Below are positions 28,988 through 38,681 of a stretch of 60,017 bases of DNA, in pieces. Source of the stretch: Roseomonas sp. GC11 (GTDB lineage: Bacteria > Pseudomonadota > Alphaproteobacteria > Acetobacterales > Acetobacteraceae); contig NZ_JANFNY010000027.1 in the NCBI RefSeq assembly GCF_024437745.1, positions 1-60,017 on the forward strand, read 5' to 3'. The notes beneath the pieces were generated by a model, which was not told the DNA's origin, made no database searches, and saw only the letters and a program-made list of their open reading frames with translations. Every line of letters starts with the position of its first letter. Positions within the stretch are counted from its first letter, which is position 1. The position numbers and the translations under genes are program-made.

Positions 28988-30973
28988 TCAGAAGCGGATT
29001 TCGGTGCCGAGATAGATGGTGCGGCCCTGGCCCGTGCCGATGGTGCTGAGGAAGGGCGTATAGGCCACGTCCATCAGGTTGGTGACACGGGCATTGACCT
29101 CGACATTCTCCGTCACCTTGGCGCTCGCGAAGAGGCCGAGCAGGTGATAGGGCTTGCCGCCCTGGGTCGTCGTGCCGGTGAAGGTGGCCTGCTTGCCATC
29201 CGAGACATAGTCATAGCGGCTGCCCACCGTCAGGCGCTCATCCAGGAAGCGCGCGCCGAAGGTGACGGAGCCGATATTGTCCGGCAGGTACTGGCTGGCG
29301 CCCGCGCCGGGCTGCTGCGTCGCCAGATCCGAATTGGTGTGGGTGAAGCTGGCGCGGGCGAAGACGATGCGCGGGTCGTAGCTCATCTCCAGCTCGAAGC
29401 CGCTGACCTTGCTGGTGCCGGTGACATTCTCATAGCGGTAGGCGCGGGCGGAGGAGACGTAGCGGGCGACGATGTAGTCATCCACATCCATCATGAAATA
29501 ATTGGCGCGGGCGGTGAAGACGTCATCCGCGCGCCACAGGCCATGGCGGTTGACGTTGACACCGAATTCCCAGCCCTGCTGCGTCTCCGGCCGGAGGTTG
29601 GCATTGGGGATGAAGCTGGCGCTGGTGTTGCCCGGGTGGTCGCCGCCCAGCATCGTCTCCTGCAGCGTGGGCGCGCGCATGGAGCGCGACCAGGTGACAT
29701 AAGGCTGCAGCCAGCTGGTGACATTGGCCGCCAGCGTCAGCTTCGGGTCCAGCGAGTCCTTGGTGAGATCGACATCGGCGCGGCTGGCCGTCCGGCTCGG
29801 CTGGCTGGAGCCGTCGAGCGTATAGCGGTTGTAGCGCAGCCCGGGCGTCAGGTCGAAGATGCCATAGCTGAAGGTGGTGTCGGTGAAGACGCCGAGCAGG
29901 CTGCTGGTGCCATCCGCCGGGTTGACGCCGCCATTCTCGGAGCTGACCTCGTCATGGAAATACTCCATGCCGTTGTTGCTGCGGACGCGGAAAGGACCCC
30001 AGGTGAAGGTGGAGAGGTTGGAAACGTCGAAGCCCGCGCCCTTATCCTCGATCACGCGGCCGATCGTGCTCTTCGTCGCGCCGTCGGTGTACTTCATCAC
30101 CAGGTCGTTGTAGGCGGCGTTGACGCGCAGATCGATCAGGTTGTTGCCGGGATTGTAGCGGTAATTCGCCGTGAAGGTCTTGTTGTTGACCGTCTGGTAA
30201 AAAGAATTCGCATAGAAATCATTGTCGTAGATGACCGCGCCCAGGCCGAGGCTGTGCCCGCCACCGAGGTCCGTCGTCATCTTCACCAGGCCCGAGGTCA
30301 GTTCCTGCCCGGAGCCGGCGACGCTGTTGCCATAGCCGTCATGGTAGTTGTCGGAATTGCGCTGGCTGATGGCGCCCATCACCCCGGTGCCGCCGATGCG
30401 CGCGCCAGCGGCGAGCATCTCCTGGAAGCCCACGCCATTGCTGCCCCAGGAGAGGCGGGAGAGCGCGCCGAAGCTGCGGCCCGGTGCCACCACGTCATCG
30501 ACGCCGAGGGTGCGGAAATTCACCGTGCCCGCCAGGGCGCCGCCGCCGGCATCGAGCACCGCGCCGCGCGTGATGTCGATGCCCGCCAGCAGGTTGGGGT
30601 CCACATAGGTGAAGCCCGCCGCCTCATGCCCGGTGAAGCGGAAGCTCTGGCGCACGCCGTCGATCATCATGTTGACGCGGCCCTGGCCCTCGAAACCGCG
30701 GATATTCACCGCCACGCCCGGCTGCTGCGAGGTTTCGCGCGTGAAAACACCGCTGACGCCGCGCAGCAGGTCGTCGAGGGAGTTGCCGCCTTCCTGGACG
30801 ATCTGGTTGCGGTCGAGCGTGGTGGTATCGGCCGGCTTGTCACCCTGCACCTGCACGGCGGGCAGCTGGGTGCTGGCGGCGCCGCTGCTCTGGGCCAGGG
30901 CGGCCCCCTGGGTGGCGGCGAGGGCGAGCCCGATGGCAGAGCTGGCCATCAGCAATCCGAGGCGTGACGTCAT
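28988..30973 (-). CDS. TonB-dependent haem/haemoglobin-type outer-membrane receptor
   Basis: This 661-residue receptor has a Sec signal peptide (cleavage near ALA-Q at about residue 28), a plug domain (NQIVQEGGNSLDDLLRGVSG, VAVNIRGFEGQGRVNMMIDG) and a 22-strand barrel ending in the terminal phenylalanine of TIYLGTEIRF. MRAPTLQETM and NANLRPETQQGWEFG correspond to the FRAP and NPNL motifs of haem receptors. A Fur-like box lies 37 bases upstream, so iron starvation probably induces it. No TonB, haem ABC importer or haem oxygenase gene is in the window. Other iron ligands remain possible. Confidence 0.88.
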   Translation of the reverse strand: MTSRLGLLMASSAIGLALAATQGAALAQSSGAASTQLPAVQVQGDKPADTTTLDRNQIVQEGGNSLDDLLRGVSGVFTRETSQQPGVAVNIRGFEGQGRVNMMIDGVRQSFRFTGHEAAGFTYVDPNLLAGIDITRGAVLDAGGGALAGTVNFRTLGVDDVVAPGRSFGALSRLSWGSNGVGFQEMLAAGARIGGTGVMGAISQRNSDNYHDGYGNSVAGSGQELTSGLVKMTTDLGGGHSLGLGAVIYDNDFYANSFYQTVNNKTFTANYRYNPGNNLIDLRVNAAYNDLVMKYTDGATKSTIGRVIEDKGAGFDVSNLSTFTWGPFRVRSNNGMEYFHDEVSSENGGVNPADGTSSLLGVFTDTTFSYGIFDLTPGLRYNRYTLDGSSQPSRTASRADVDLTKDSLDPKLTLAANVTSWLQPYVTWSRSMRAPTLQETMLGGDHPGNTSASFIPNANLRPETQQGWEFGVNVNRHGLWRADDVFTARANYFMMDVDDYIVARYVSSARAYRYENVTGTSKVSGFELEMSYDPRIVFARASFTHTNSDLATQQPGAGASQYLPDNIGSVTFGARFLDERLTVGSRYDYVSDGKQATFTGTTTQGGKPYHLLGLFASAKVTENVEVNARVTNLMDVAYTPFLSTIGTGQGRTIYLGTEIRF

Positions 30974-31009
30974 GGGGGAGGTCCTGAGGCTGGAACGCGG
31001 TCGCCGCTT

Positions 31010-31031
31010 GATAATAATACTAAGAATCATT
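31010..31031 (-). promoter_or_regulatory. Fur-like box upstream of the TonB receptor
   Basis: GATAATAATACTAAGAATC followed by ATT strongly resembles the GATAATGATAATCATTATC Fur consensus, reading on the plus strand. It lies in an AT-rich pocket just upstream of the receptor start, the expected place for iron-dependent repression. An Irr/ICE-type site, common in alphaproteobacteria, is an alternative. Confidence 0.65.
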
Positions 31032-31194
31032 CGCAAGATATGATCCGGACCATTCCGCCTCACCACCGCAAAGAGCCCGGGGCAGCGGGGGAACAGGCCA
31101 GCGGGGAAACAGAACCGGGGGGCGCGCGCGGCGGGATGGGCCGCGGCACGCCACATGCTAGGCCAGGGCCAGAGTCGTTGCGCGGGGCGAGCCC

Positions 31195-32109
31195 ATGCCG
31201 GATATCCGGGATCTGGAGGTGTTCTACTGGGTGGCCCGGCTGGGCGGCTTCCGCCGCGCGGCGGAGCGGCTGCACACCACCCAGCCCGCCATTTCCCTGC
31301 GCATCGCCGGGCTGGAGGAGCGCCTCGGCGTCCGGCTGCTGGAGCGCGGGGCGCGGCTGACGGGGCTGACGCCGAAGGGGCGGGAATTCCTCGACTATGC
31401 CGAGCGCCTGCTGCGCCTGCATGCCGAGATGCTGGACGCCATCGCCACGCCGGAGAGCCTGAGCGGCATTGTCCGCCTCGGCGTCGCCGAGACCATCGTC
31501 CACACCTGGCTCGCCCGCTTCATCGAGCGCGTCCACGCCACCCACCCGGCCATCACGCTGGAGATCGAGGTGGATGTCTCCCCCCATCTGAGCGAGGCGC
31601 TGCTGGCCAGCCGGCTGGACCTCGCCTTCCTGCTCGGCCCGGTCAGCGAGCCGCATATGCTGAACCTGCCGCTCTGTTCCTATCCGCTCTCCTTCGTGGC
31701 CGGGCCGGGGCTGGATCTGGGGCCGGAGCCGGTGCCGCTGCACCGGCTGGTGCGCTGGCCGGTCATCACCTACCCCAAGACGACGCTGCCCTATATCCAG
31801 CTGCGCCAGATGCTGATGCAGCCCGCCCTGGCGCCGCCGCGCATCTATTCCAGCTCCTCCCTCTCCACCATCGTGCGCATGACGCTGGATGGCATTGGCG
31901 TCAGCGTCATCCCCGCCGCCGTCATCGGGGCGGAACTGGCGCGCGGCGAGCTGCGGCTGGTGCGCACCGAGGTCGGGCTGCCGGACCTCGCCTTCACCGC
32001 CACCACGCCGCTGACGCCCGACAGCTCCCCCGCCCAGCGCCTGGCCCGGCTGGCCTGCGCCCTGGCGGCGGAGGAGGACGATAAGCAAAGCTTATTGCTT
32101 TCGATTTGA
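31195..32109 (+). CDS. LysR-family transcriptional regulator
   Basis: This 304-residue regulator has an N-terminal winged helix-turn-helix (DLEVFYWVARLGGFRRAAERLHTTQPAISLRIAGLEE, with family residues split over positions 5-41) and a C-terminal periplasmic-binding-like effector domain. It lies upstream of the DUF1445 gene on the same strand, 69 bases away. The AT-rich stretch AATCAAAGTTGGATT between them may contain a binding site. It probably controls the hydro-lyase and perhaps the Liv importer downstream. Confidence 0.9.
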   Translation: MPDIRDLEVFYWVARLGGFRRAAERLHTTQPAISLRIAGLEERLGVRLLERGARLTGLTPKGREFLDYAERLLRLHAEMLDAIATPESLSGIVRLGVAETIVHTWLARFIERVHATHPAITLEIEVDVSPHLSEALLASRLDLAFLLGPVSEPHMLNLPLCSYPLSFVAGPGLDLGPEPVPLHRLVRWPVITYPKTTLPYIQLRQMLMQPALAPPRIYSSSSLSTIVRMTLDGIGVSVIPAAVIGAELARGELRLVRTEVGLPDLAFTATTPLTPDSSPAQRLARLACALAAEEDDKQSLLLSI

Positions 32110-32178
32110 AATCAAAGTTGGATTGTATCCCTGGCCCATGCCCTGATCGCGTCACAGCCCCAGAGAGGTCAGACCGCC

Positions 32179-33078
32179 ATGCCGCAGGAAACCCTGCTTC
32201 TCTCCCGCCGCGAGGATGATGCATGGAATGATGCCGGGGAGGCCGCCGGCGCCTTCGCCGCCGGGCCTGCCACGGAGCCTGCCACGGGGCTCGACACGGG
32301 GCTCGCCACGGGGCGGGCGGTGCGGCACGCCTGCCGCGCCGGCACGCTCGCCGGGCATACCGCCGGCCTCGCGCGCGGCCATGTGCAGGCCAACCTCGCC
32401 ATCCTCCCCGCCGCCCTGGCCGGTGACTTCCTCCGCTTCTGCCAGCGCAACCCCAAGCCCTGCCCGCTGCTCGGCGTCTCCGAGGCCGGCAGCCCGCGCC
32501 TGCCGGAGCTGGGCGAGGATCTCGACCTGCGCACCGACCTGCCGCGTTACCGCGTCTGGCGGCATGGCGAGCTGGTGGAGGAGCCGGCCGACATCACCGC
32601 CTGGTGGCGCGACGACCTCGTGGCCTTCGCCATCGGCTGCTCCTTCACCTTCGAGACGGCGCTGATGGAGGATGGCATGGCCCTGCGCCATGTCGAGCAG
32701 GGGCGCAATGTCGCCATGTACCGCACCAGCCTGCCGACCCTTCCGGCCGGCCCCTTCCACGGGCCGGTGGTGGTCTCCATGCGGCCGCTGCGCCCGGCGC
32801 AGGCCATCCGCGCCGTGCAGATCACCAGCCGCTTCCCGGCGGTGCATGGCGCGCCGCTCCATCTCGGCCTGCCGGGGGAGATCGGCATCGCCGACCTCGC
32901 CCGGCCGGATTACGGCGAGGCGGTGGACATCCGCCCCGACGAGCTGCCGGTCTTCTGGGCCTGCGGCGTGACGCCGCAGGCGGTGATCGCCGCGGCGAAG
33001 CCGGATTTCGCCATCACCCACGCGCCGGGCTGCATGCTGGTGACGGACCGGCGCAACTGTGAATACGCTATCCTCTGA
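32179..33078 (+). CDS. Putative hydro-lyase, DUF1445 / D-glutamate cyclase-like
   Basis: This 299-residue protein matches the DUF1445 family (YcsI/PA2116 type). The signature residues [18 protein letters not shown] lie near positions 153-170, [18 protein letters not shown] near 95-112, and [15 protein letters not shown] near the C-terminus. Mammalian relatives convert D-glutamate to 5-oxo-D-proline; bacterial members are annotated as hydro-lyases. AGAGAGG precedes the ATG. The N-terminal region carries a four-residue repeat ([16 protein letters not shown]) encoded by the tandem at 32265-32312, which is not a family feature. A LysR gene and a Liv-type importer flank it. Confidence 0.78.
   Translation: MPQETLLLSRREDDAWNDAGEAAGAFAAGPATEPATGLDTGLATGRAVRHACRAGTLAGHTAGLARGHVQANLAILPAALAGDFLRFCQRNPKPCPLLGVSEAGSPRLPELGEDLDLRTDLPRYRVWRHGELVEEPADITAWWRDDLVAFAIGCSFTFETALMEDGMALRHVEQGRNVAMYRTSLPTLPAGPFHGPVVVSMRPLRPAQAIRAVQITSRFPAVHGAPLHLGLPGEIGIADLARPDYGEAVDIRPDELPVFWACGVTPQAVIAAAKPDFAITHAPGCMLVTDRRNCEYAIL
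32265..32312 (+). repeat. 12-bp tandem repeat inside the DUF1445 gene
   Basis: There are four units of GCCTGCCACGGR / GCTCGMCACGGG, each 12 bp and in frame. They encode four copies of a four-residue motif rich in Ala, Thr and Gly. The array probably arose by slippage and lengthens a variable N-terminal segment. Confidence 0.8.
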
Positions 33079-33174
33079 GTCTCCACGGAACGCGGGCCGG
33101 GGCCGGCAAGAGCCCCGCCTTTCTCAGAGCGACCACACGGCTTCAGTCAGATCGGGCAGACAGGACACAACACC

Positions 33175-34419
33175 ATGAACCGCAGAGAGCTTCTCCTGGG
33201 TGGCGCCGCCGCCCTCTCCCTCGCCGCCGCGCCGCGCGCCCGCGCCCAGGCGGCGGAGGTGCCGGTCGGCCTCATCTACCCGATGTCGGGCGCCAATGCG
33301 CAGATCGCCGCCGATGCCCGCGCCGCCTATGAGACGGCGGCCGAGGTCATCAACACGGCGATGGATCTCGACCTGCCGATGGCGCGCAGCGTCGGCATCC
33401 CGAGCCTCGGCGGCGCGCGCCTCAAGCTGATCTTCGCCGACCACCAGGCGGACCCGCAGAAGGGCCGCTCCGAGGCGGAGCGCCTGATCACCCAGGACAA
33501 GGTCTGCGCCATCGTCGGCGCCTACCACTCCTCCGTCGCCACCACGGCGAGCGTCACCTGCGAGCGCTACGGCGTGCCCTTCATCGCCGCCGATTCCTCC
33601 TCCCCCAGCCTGCACCGCCGCAAGCTGAGCTATTTCTTCCGCCCCGCCGCGCATGACGAGATGTTCTCGGAAGCGATGTTCGACTTCATGGACGCCCAGC
33701 GGAAGAAGGGCGTGAAGATCGAGACCATCGCCCTCTTCCACGAGGACACCATCTTCGGCACCGATTCCGCCGCGACGCAGACCAAGCTGGCGCAGGAGCG
33801 CGGCTACCGCATCGCCGCCGACATCAAGTACCGCGCCAACTCCCCCTCGCTGACCGCCGAGGTGCAGCAGCTCAAGAGCGCCGATGCCGATGTGCTGATG
33901 CCCTCCAGCTACACCACCGACGCCATCCTCCTGGTCAAGACCATGGCGGAGCTGGGCTACAGGCCGCGCAACATCATCGCCCAGGCCGCCGGCTTCTCGG
34001 AGCGCGCCCTGTATGACGCGGTGGGCGACCGGCTCGGCGGCGTCATCACCCGCTCCAGCTTCTCGATCGACCTCGCGGCGAAGCGCCCCGCCGTGGCGCG
34101 CGTCAACGAGATCTACCGCGCCAAGGCCAACCGCGACCTGAACGACAACACGGCGCGCGAGGTGATGGCCCTGCTGGTGCTGGCGGATGCCATCAACCGC
34201 GCCAAGTCCACCGATGGCGCCAAGCTCCGCGAGGCGCTGGCGGCCACCGACATTCCGGGCGAGCAGACCATCATGCCCTGGTCGCGCATCCGCTTCGGCG
34301 CCGACGGGCAGAACACCTCCGCCGATCCGGTGCTGGTGCAGTATGTCGGCGGCAAGTGGGTGACGATCTTCCCCGAGGCCGCCGCCATCGCCGCCCCCGT
34401 CTGGCCGATGAACGGCTGA
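33175..34419 (+). CDS. Branched-chain amino-acid type ABC substrate-binding protein
   Basis: This 414-residue periplasmic protein has a Tat-like signal (NRRELLLGGAAALSLAAAP, cleavage near RAQA). It is of the Peripla_BP_6 (LivK) type: VPVGLIYPMSGANAQIAADARAAYE, KVCAIVGAYHSSVATTAS and IALFHEDTIFGTDSA. AGGA precedes the ATG. It starts the five-gene livKHMGF-like set. The family also takes up amides, urea and aromatic acids, so the ligand is open. Confidence 0.88.
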   Translation: MNRRELLLGGAAALSLAAAPRARAQAAEVPVGLIYPMSGANAQIAADARAAYETAAEVINTAMDLDLPMARSVGIPSLGGARLKLIFADHQADPQKGRSEAERLITQDKVCAIVGAYHSSVATTASVTCERYGVPFIAADSSSPSLHRRKLSYFFRPAAHDEMFSEAMFDFMDAQRKKGVKIETIALFHEDTIFGTDSAATQTKLAQERGYRIAADIKYRANSPSLTAEVQQLKSADADVLMPSSYTTDAILLVKTMAELGYRPRNIIAQAAGFSERALYDAVGDRLGGVITRSSFSIDLAAKRPAVARVNEIYRAKANRDLNDNTAREVMALLVLADAINRAKSTDGAKLREALAATDIPGEQTIMPWSRIRFGADGQNTSADPVLVQYVGGKWVTIFPEAAAIAAPVWPMNG

Positions 34420-34447
34420 CCCCGCCGCACGACCGGATATTCCGACC

Positions 34448-35326
34448 ATGACAACGCAAGCACTGCTGCAGGTGCTTGCGAGCGGTCTCCTCATGGGTTT
34501 GCTCTACGCGCTCATCGCGGTTGGCCTCTCGCTGATCTTCGGCCTCATGGATGTGGTGAACTTCGCCCATGGGGATTTCCTGATGGTCGCCATGTACGCG
34601 GCCTTCGGGCTCTGGTTCTTCACCGGGCTGGACCCGCTGCTGGCCGCGCCGCTGGTGACGGGGCTGCTCTTCGTGCTGGGCGCGCTCGCCTATCTCGGCG
34701 TGGTGCGCTTCGCCATGCGCGCGCGCAGCAATGCCGGCATGGTGCAGATCTTCGCCACCTTCGGCCTCGCCATCACCATCCAGGGCCTGGCGCAGTTCCT
34801 CTTCACGCCGGATTACCGCAGCATCGGCCAGTCCTGGCTGGGCGAGCGCACCATCAATCTCGGCGGCCTCTTCCTGCCGCTGCCGCAGGTCTATGGCGGC
34901 GTCGTCTCGGTGCTGACCTTCGCCGCCCTCTACCTGCTGATGTCGCGCACCGATTTCGGCAAGGCGCTGGAAGCGACGCGCGAGGACCAGGGCGCCGTCG
35001 CCCTCGTCGGCATCGACCGCAACCGCGTCTTCGCCCTGGGCTGGGGCCTTGGCGCCGCGCTGGTCGGGCTGGCGGGCGCGGTGCTCGCCATCTTCTACTA
35101 TGTCCACCCGCAGGTGGGCGGGCCCTTCTCCACCATCGCCTATGTCGTCGTCGCCCTGGGCGGCTTCGGCAGCATCTTCGGCGCCCTCGTCGCCGGCGTC
35201 ATCGTCGGGCTGATCGAGGCGCTGGCCACCACCATCCTGCCGCCCGCGCTGAAATCCATCGGCATCTATTCGCTCTACCTCGCCGTGGTCTTCCTGCGCC
35301 CGCGCGGCCTGTTCGGGAGGCTGTGA
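34448..35326 (+). CDS. livH: Branched-chain amino-acid ABC permease LivH
   Basis: This 292-residue permease is of the LivH family. It has SGLLMGLLYALIAVGLSLIF, MDVVNFAHGDFLMVAMY, the loop FGKALEATREDQGAVALVGI and VALGGFGSIFGALVAGVIVG. It follows the binding protein by 28 bases and nearly abuts LivM. It forms the inner-membrane channel with LivM. Confidence 0.92.
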   Translation: MTTQALLQVLASGLLMGLLYALIAVGLSLIFGLMDVVNFAHGDFLMVAMYAAFGLWFFTGLDPLLAAPLVTGLLFVLGALAYLGVVRFAMRARSNAGMVQIFATFGLAITIQGLAQFLFTPDYRSIGQSWLGERTINLGGLFLPLPQVYGGVVSVLTFAALYLLMSRTDFGKALEATREDQGAVALVGIDRNRVFALGWGLGAALVGLAGAVLAIFYYVHPQVGGPFSTIAYVVVALGGFGSIFGALVAGVIVGLIEALATTILPPALKSIGIYSLYLAVVFLRPRGLFGRL

Positions 35327-35328
35327 CG

Positions 35329-36348
35329 ATGGCCATCGCCAAGGCCCTGCCGCTTGCCACGGTACCCAGCCCCTTCCTGGCGCGCCGCCGCCGGCAGTTG
35401 CTGCTGGCCGTGCCGGTCTTCGCACTCCTCGCCCTGCTGCCGCTGCTGGTGCGTGACGTCTATCTCCAGAACGTGCTGGTGCTGACGCTGATGTATGCCG
35501 CGCTCTCGCAGAGCTGGAACATCCTCGGCGGCTATTGCGGGCAGATCTCGCTCGGCCATGCCCTCTATTTCGGCATCGGCGCCTATACGACCAGCGTGCT
35601 CTTCGTCAATTTTGGCATCCTGCCCTGGGGCGGCATGCTGGCGGGGGGCGTGCTGGCGGTGCTGGTGGCGCTGCTGCTCGGCTATCCCTGCTTCAAGCTG
35701 CGCGGGCACTACTTCTCCATCGCCACCATCGTCATCGCCGAGATCGGCCTGCTGCTGGTGCACAACTGGGACTATGTCGGCGCCGCCATGGGCATCCAGT
35801 GGCCCTTCGGGCCGGATAGCTGGGCCACGCTGCAATTCGCCCGCGACAAGGTGCCCTATTTCCACCTGGCGCTCGGCCTCTTCGCCATCACCTGGCTGGT
35901 CACCTGGGTCATCGAGGGTTCGCGCTGGGGCTTCTGGTGGCGCGCCGTGAAGGATGACACGGAAGCCGCGCAGAGCCTCGGCGTCGAGGTCTTCCGCTCC
36001 AAGATGGCCGCCGCCGCCGTCTCCGCCTTCTTCACCGCCGTGGGCGGCGCCTTCTATGCCGCCTTCGTCTCCTATATCGACCCGGAAAGCGTGATGAGCT
36101 TCCGCTTCTCCCTGCTCTTCGCCCTGCCGGCGGTGCTGGGCGGCATCGGCACGCTCTGGGGCCCGGCGGTGGGGGCGGCGGTGCTGATCCCGCTGACGGA
36201 AATCACCCGCAGCTATCTCGGCGGCAATGGCAGCGGGCTGGATCTCGTCATCTATGGCGTGCTGATCATGCTGGTGGCGCTGGCGCGGCCGGAAGGGCTG
36301 CTCAGCCTGCTGCCGCGCCCGCGCGCGGCCGGGGAGGGCGGGCGATGA
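35329..36348 (+). CDS. livM: Branched-chain amino-acid ABC permease LivM
   Basis: This 339-residue permease has [19 protein letters not shown], the hallmark of LivM, and the EAA-like loop [23 protein letters not shown] at 35329 is chosen because GGGAGG lies 8 bases upstream; a GTG at 35323 overlapping the LivH stop is less well spaced. It overlaps LivG by ATGA. Confidence 0.92.
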   Translation: MAIAKALPLATVPSPFLARRRRQLLLAVPVFALLALLPLLVRDVYLQNVLVLTLMYAALSQSWNILGGYCGQISLGHALYFGIGAYTTSVLFVNFGILPWGGMLAGGVLAVLVALLLGYPCFKLRGHYFSIATIVIAEIGLLLVHNWDYVGAAMGIQWPFGPDSWATLQFARDKVPYFHLALGLFAITWLVTWVIEGSRWGFWWRAVKDDTEAAQSLGVEVFRSKMAAAAVSAFFTAVGGAFYAAFVSYIDPESVMSFRFSLLFALPAVLGGIGTLWGPAVGAAVLIPLTEITRSYLGGNGSGLDLVIYGVLIMLVALARPEGLLSLLPRPRAAGEGGR

Positions 36349-37076
36349 GCGCGCCCCTCCTCGAAGTCCGCGATGTCACGCGGCGCTTTGGCGGCCTCGT
36401 CGCCAACAGCCATGTCAGCATGGAAGTGCGCCAGGGCGAGATCCTGGGCCTGATCGGGCCGAACGGGGCGGGCAAGTCCACCCTGTTCAACCTGATCGCC
36501 GGCGCCTTCCCGCCGAGCGCGGGGCAGATCCTGCTGGAGGGGCGCGACATCACCACCCTGCCCGGCACGGCGCGCTGCGGCCTCGGCATCGCCCGCACCT
36601 TCCAGGTGCCGCGCAGCTTCGATTCCATGACGGTGCTGGAGAATGTCATGGTCGGCGCCTTCGTCCGCCACCCGCGCGCCCATGCGGCGCAGGCGGCGGC
36701 GCTGGAGACGCTGGATTATGTCGGCCTCGCCGCCCGCGCCGGCGCCCCGGCGGGGGAGCTGACGCCGCCCGAGAAGCGCCGGCTGGAAATGGCCCGCGCC
36801 CTCGCCACCCGCCCGCGCCTGCTGCTGCTGGACGAGGTGATGACCGGCCTCACCCCCTCCGAGGCGCAGAAGGGTGTCGAGCTGGTCCGCCGCGTGCGCG
36901 AGGCCGGCGTCACCATCGTCATGGTCGAGCACGTCATGGAAGTCGTCATGCCGCTGGTGGACCGCGCCGTGGTGCTGCATCTCGGCGAGGTGCTGGCCGA
37001 GGGCAGCCCGCAACAGGTGGTGCGCGATGACGGCGTCATCACCGCCTATCTCGGGGAGCGTCACCGTGCTGCTTGA
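36345..37076 (+). CDS. livG: Branched-chain amino-acid ABC ATP-binding protein LivG
   Basis: This 243-residue ATPase has Walker [10 protein letters not shown] and [26 protein letters not shown], as usual in LivG. Its signature is degenerate: the expected LSGG-QR region reads [15 protein letters not shown], where LTPP replaces LSGG. Walker [16 protein letters not shown] and switch [11 protein letters not shown] follow. LivG proteins often have LPYGxQRRLEIARAL here, so the change is mild. It overlaps LivF by 11 bases. Confidence 0.92.
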   Translation: MSAPLLEVRDVTRRFGGLVANSHVSMEVRQGEILGLIGPNGAGKSTLFNLIAGAFPPSAGQILLEGRDITTLPGTARCGLGIARTFQVPRSFDSMTVLENVMVGAFVRHPRAHAAQAAALETLDYVGLAARAGAPAGELTPPEKRRLEMARALATRPRLLLLDEVMTGLTPSEAQKGVELVRRVREAGVTIVMVEHVMEVVMPLVDRAVVLHLGEVLAEGSPQQVVRDDGVITAYLGERHRAA

Positions 37077-37773
37077 GGTCGAGGGCCTGACCACCGCCTA
37101 TGGCGGGCTGATCGCCATTTCCGATATTTCCATCGCCGTGGCGCCGGGGGAGATCGTTGCCGTCGCCGGGGCGAATGGCGCGGGCAAGTCCACCCTGCTG
37201 AAGTCGATCGCCGGGATGGAGCGGCCGCGCGCCGGCCATGTCCGCTTCGACGGCCAGGGCATCGAGAGCCTGCCGGCGCATGAGATCACCGCGCGCGGCC
37301 TGGCCTATGTGCCGGAGAACAAGCGGCTCTTCCCGCGCCTCTCGGTGGCCGACAATCTCCGCCTCGGCAGCTATCTGCACCGCCACAGGGCGGATCGCGA
37401 GGCGCCGCTGGAGCAGGTCTTCGCCCTCTTCCCGCGGCTGCGCGAGCGGCTGGCGCAGCGGGCCGGTACCCTCTCCGGCGGCGAGCAGCAGATGCTGGCC
37501 ATCAGCCGCGCGCTGATGACCCGCCCGCGCCTGCTGATGCTCGACGAGCCTTCCCAGGGCATCATGCCGAAGCTGGTGGACGAGATCTTCCAGGCTGTCA
37601 CCACCATCCGCGCCACGGGGGTGACGGTGCTGATCGTCGAGCAGCGGCTGGCCGAGAGCCTGGAGATCGCCGACCGCGCCTATGTGTTGCAGACCGGCCG
37701 CGTCAGCCTCGCCGGCACGGCGGCGGAGGTGCGGGACAATCCCGAGGTGCGGCGGGCTTATCTGGGGATATAA
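37066..37773 (+). CDS. livF: Branched-chain amino-acid ABC ATP-binding protein LivF
   Basis: This 235-residue ATPase has Walker A GANGAGKST, YVPENKRLFPRLSVADNLRLG, signature LSGGEQQMLAISRAL, Walker B LLMLDEPSQGIMPK and IVEQRLAESLEIADR. The GTG at 37066 is preferred because GGGGAG lies 8 bases upstream and the protein then begins with the usual [12 protein letters not shown]. It is the last gene of the Liv operon, and a composite repeat follows the stop within 10 bases. Confidence 0.92.
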   Translation: MLLEVEGLTTAYGGLIAISDISIAVAPGEIVAVAGANGAGKSTLLKSIAGMERPRAGHVRFDGQGIESLPAHEITARGLAYVPENKRLFPRLSVADNLRLGSYLHRHRADREAPLEQVFALFPRLRERLAQRAGTLSGGEQQMLAISRALMTRPRLLMLDEPSQGIMPKLVDEIFQAVTTIRATGVTVLIVEQRLAESLEIADRAYVLQTGRVSLAGTAAEVRDNPEVRRAYLGI

Positions 37774-37780
37774 GAGTCTC

Positions 37781-37896
37781 GTTCTTTTTTGAAAAAAAAA
37801 GAACCAAAAAACTTCTTTCAGTTGGCGTCGCGCTTCTGGCCTGAGGCGGGACGCCAGCGGAGAAAAATTTTTTGGTTCTTTTTTCTAAAAAAGAAC
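37781..37896. repeat. Composite three-hairpin AT-rich repeat, full copy 3
   Basis: The left stem GTTCTTTTTT / AAAAAAGAAC (37781-37804) is followed by CAAAAAACTTCTTTCAG. The core has TGGCGTC / GACGCCA arms, followed by GAGAAAAATTTTTTG and the right stem GTTCTTTTTT-CT-AAAAAAGAAC (37875-37896). Here both ends carry the same hairpin in inverse orientation. It lies between convergent operons. The rest of the gap, to 38016, shows no gene. Confidence 0.85.
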
Positions 37897-38016
37897 ATTT
37901 CTCCTCACCCTCCCGGAAGAATGACCATGACCTTCCTGATCCTCGCCCATGACGGAGCGCCGCCGGGCCGGAAGCGTCCCGCTTCCCCACCCGGCGGCGG
38001 CAGCCTGAAAAAAAAA

Positions 38017-38667
38017 CTACTTGGTGCCGTAGAGGCGGTCGCCGGCGTCGCCGAGGCCGGGGCGGATATAGGCGTGGTCGTCCAGCTCGCGGTCGATGCT
38101 GCAGGTGTAGACGGGCACGTCCGGGTGGGCCTCGGTCAGCACGCGCAGGCCCTGGGGCACGGTGAGCAGGCAGGCGAAGCGCAGCTGCGTGGCCCCGGCC
38201 TGCTTGAGGCGGGAGAGGGCCGCGGCGGCGGAGTGGCCGGTGGCCAGCATCGGGTCCACCACGATCACCAGCCGCTCGGCGATGTCATCCGGCAGCTTCA
38301 GGTAGTATTCCACCGGAACCAGCGTCTCCGGGTCGCGGTAGAGGCCGATATGGCCGACGCGGGCGGAGGGGACGAGGTCCAGCATCCCTTCCATGATGCC
38401 ATCCCCGGCGCGCAGGATGGAGACGATGCAGAGCTTCTTGCCCGCCAGGATGGGGGCTTCCATCGGCTCCAGCGGCGTCTCGATGGCGGTGGTCTCCAGC
38501 GGCAGGTCGCGCGTCAGCTCATAGGCCATGAGCAGGCTGATCTCGCGCGCCAGGCGGCGGAACTCGCCGGTCGAGGTGTCCTTCTGCCGCATCAGGGTCA
38601 GCTTGTGTTGCACCAGCGGGTGCTGGATCACGGTCACGTCACGGGTGCCGTGCGGCAGGTCGGTCAT
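38017..38667 (-). CDS. upp: Uracil phosphoribosyltransferase (URC operon member)
   Basis: This 216-residue type I phosphoribosyltransferase joins uracil and PRPP to UMP. It has [21 protein letters not shown] at the N-terminus (split over residues 10-30), [14 protein letters not shown], the PRPP loop [16 protein letters not shown], and the C-terminal uracil-binding [19 protein letters not shown] at 38667 has GGAAAG upstream; an in-frame ATG at 38682 overlaps the stop of the preceding gene (TGATG). Being last in the URC1-URC4-UPRT operon, it matches yeast URC6 and probably serves uracil breakdown as well as salvage. Confidence 0.92.
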   Translation of the reverse strand: MTDLPHGTRDVTVIQHPLVQHKLTLMRQKDTSTGEFRRLAREISLLMAYELTRDLPLETTAIETPLEPMEAPILAGKKLCIVSILRAGDGIMEGMLDLVPSARVGHIGLYRDPETLVPVEYYLKLPDDIAERLVIVVDPMLATGHSAAAALSRLKQAGATQLRFACLLTVPQGLRVLTEAHPDVPVYTCSIDRELDDHAYIRPGLGDAGDRLYGTK

Positions 38668-38681
38668 GGTCAGGCTTTCCA

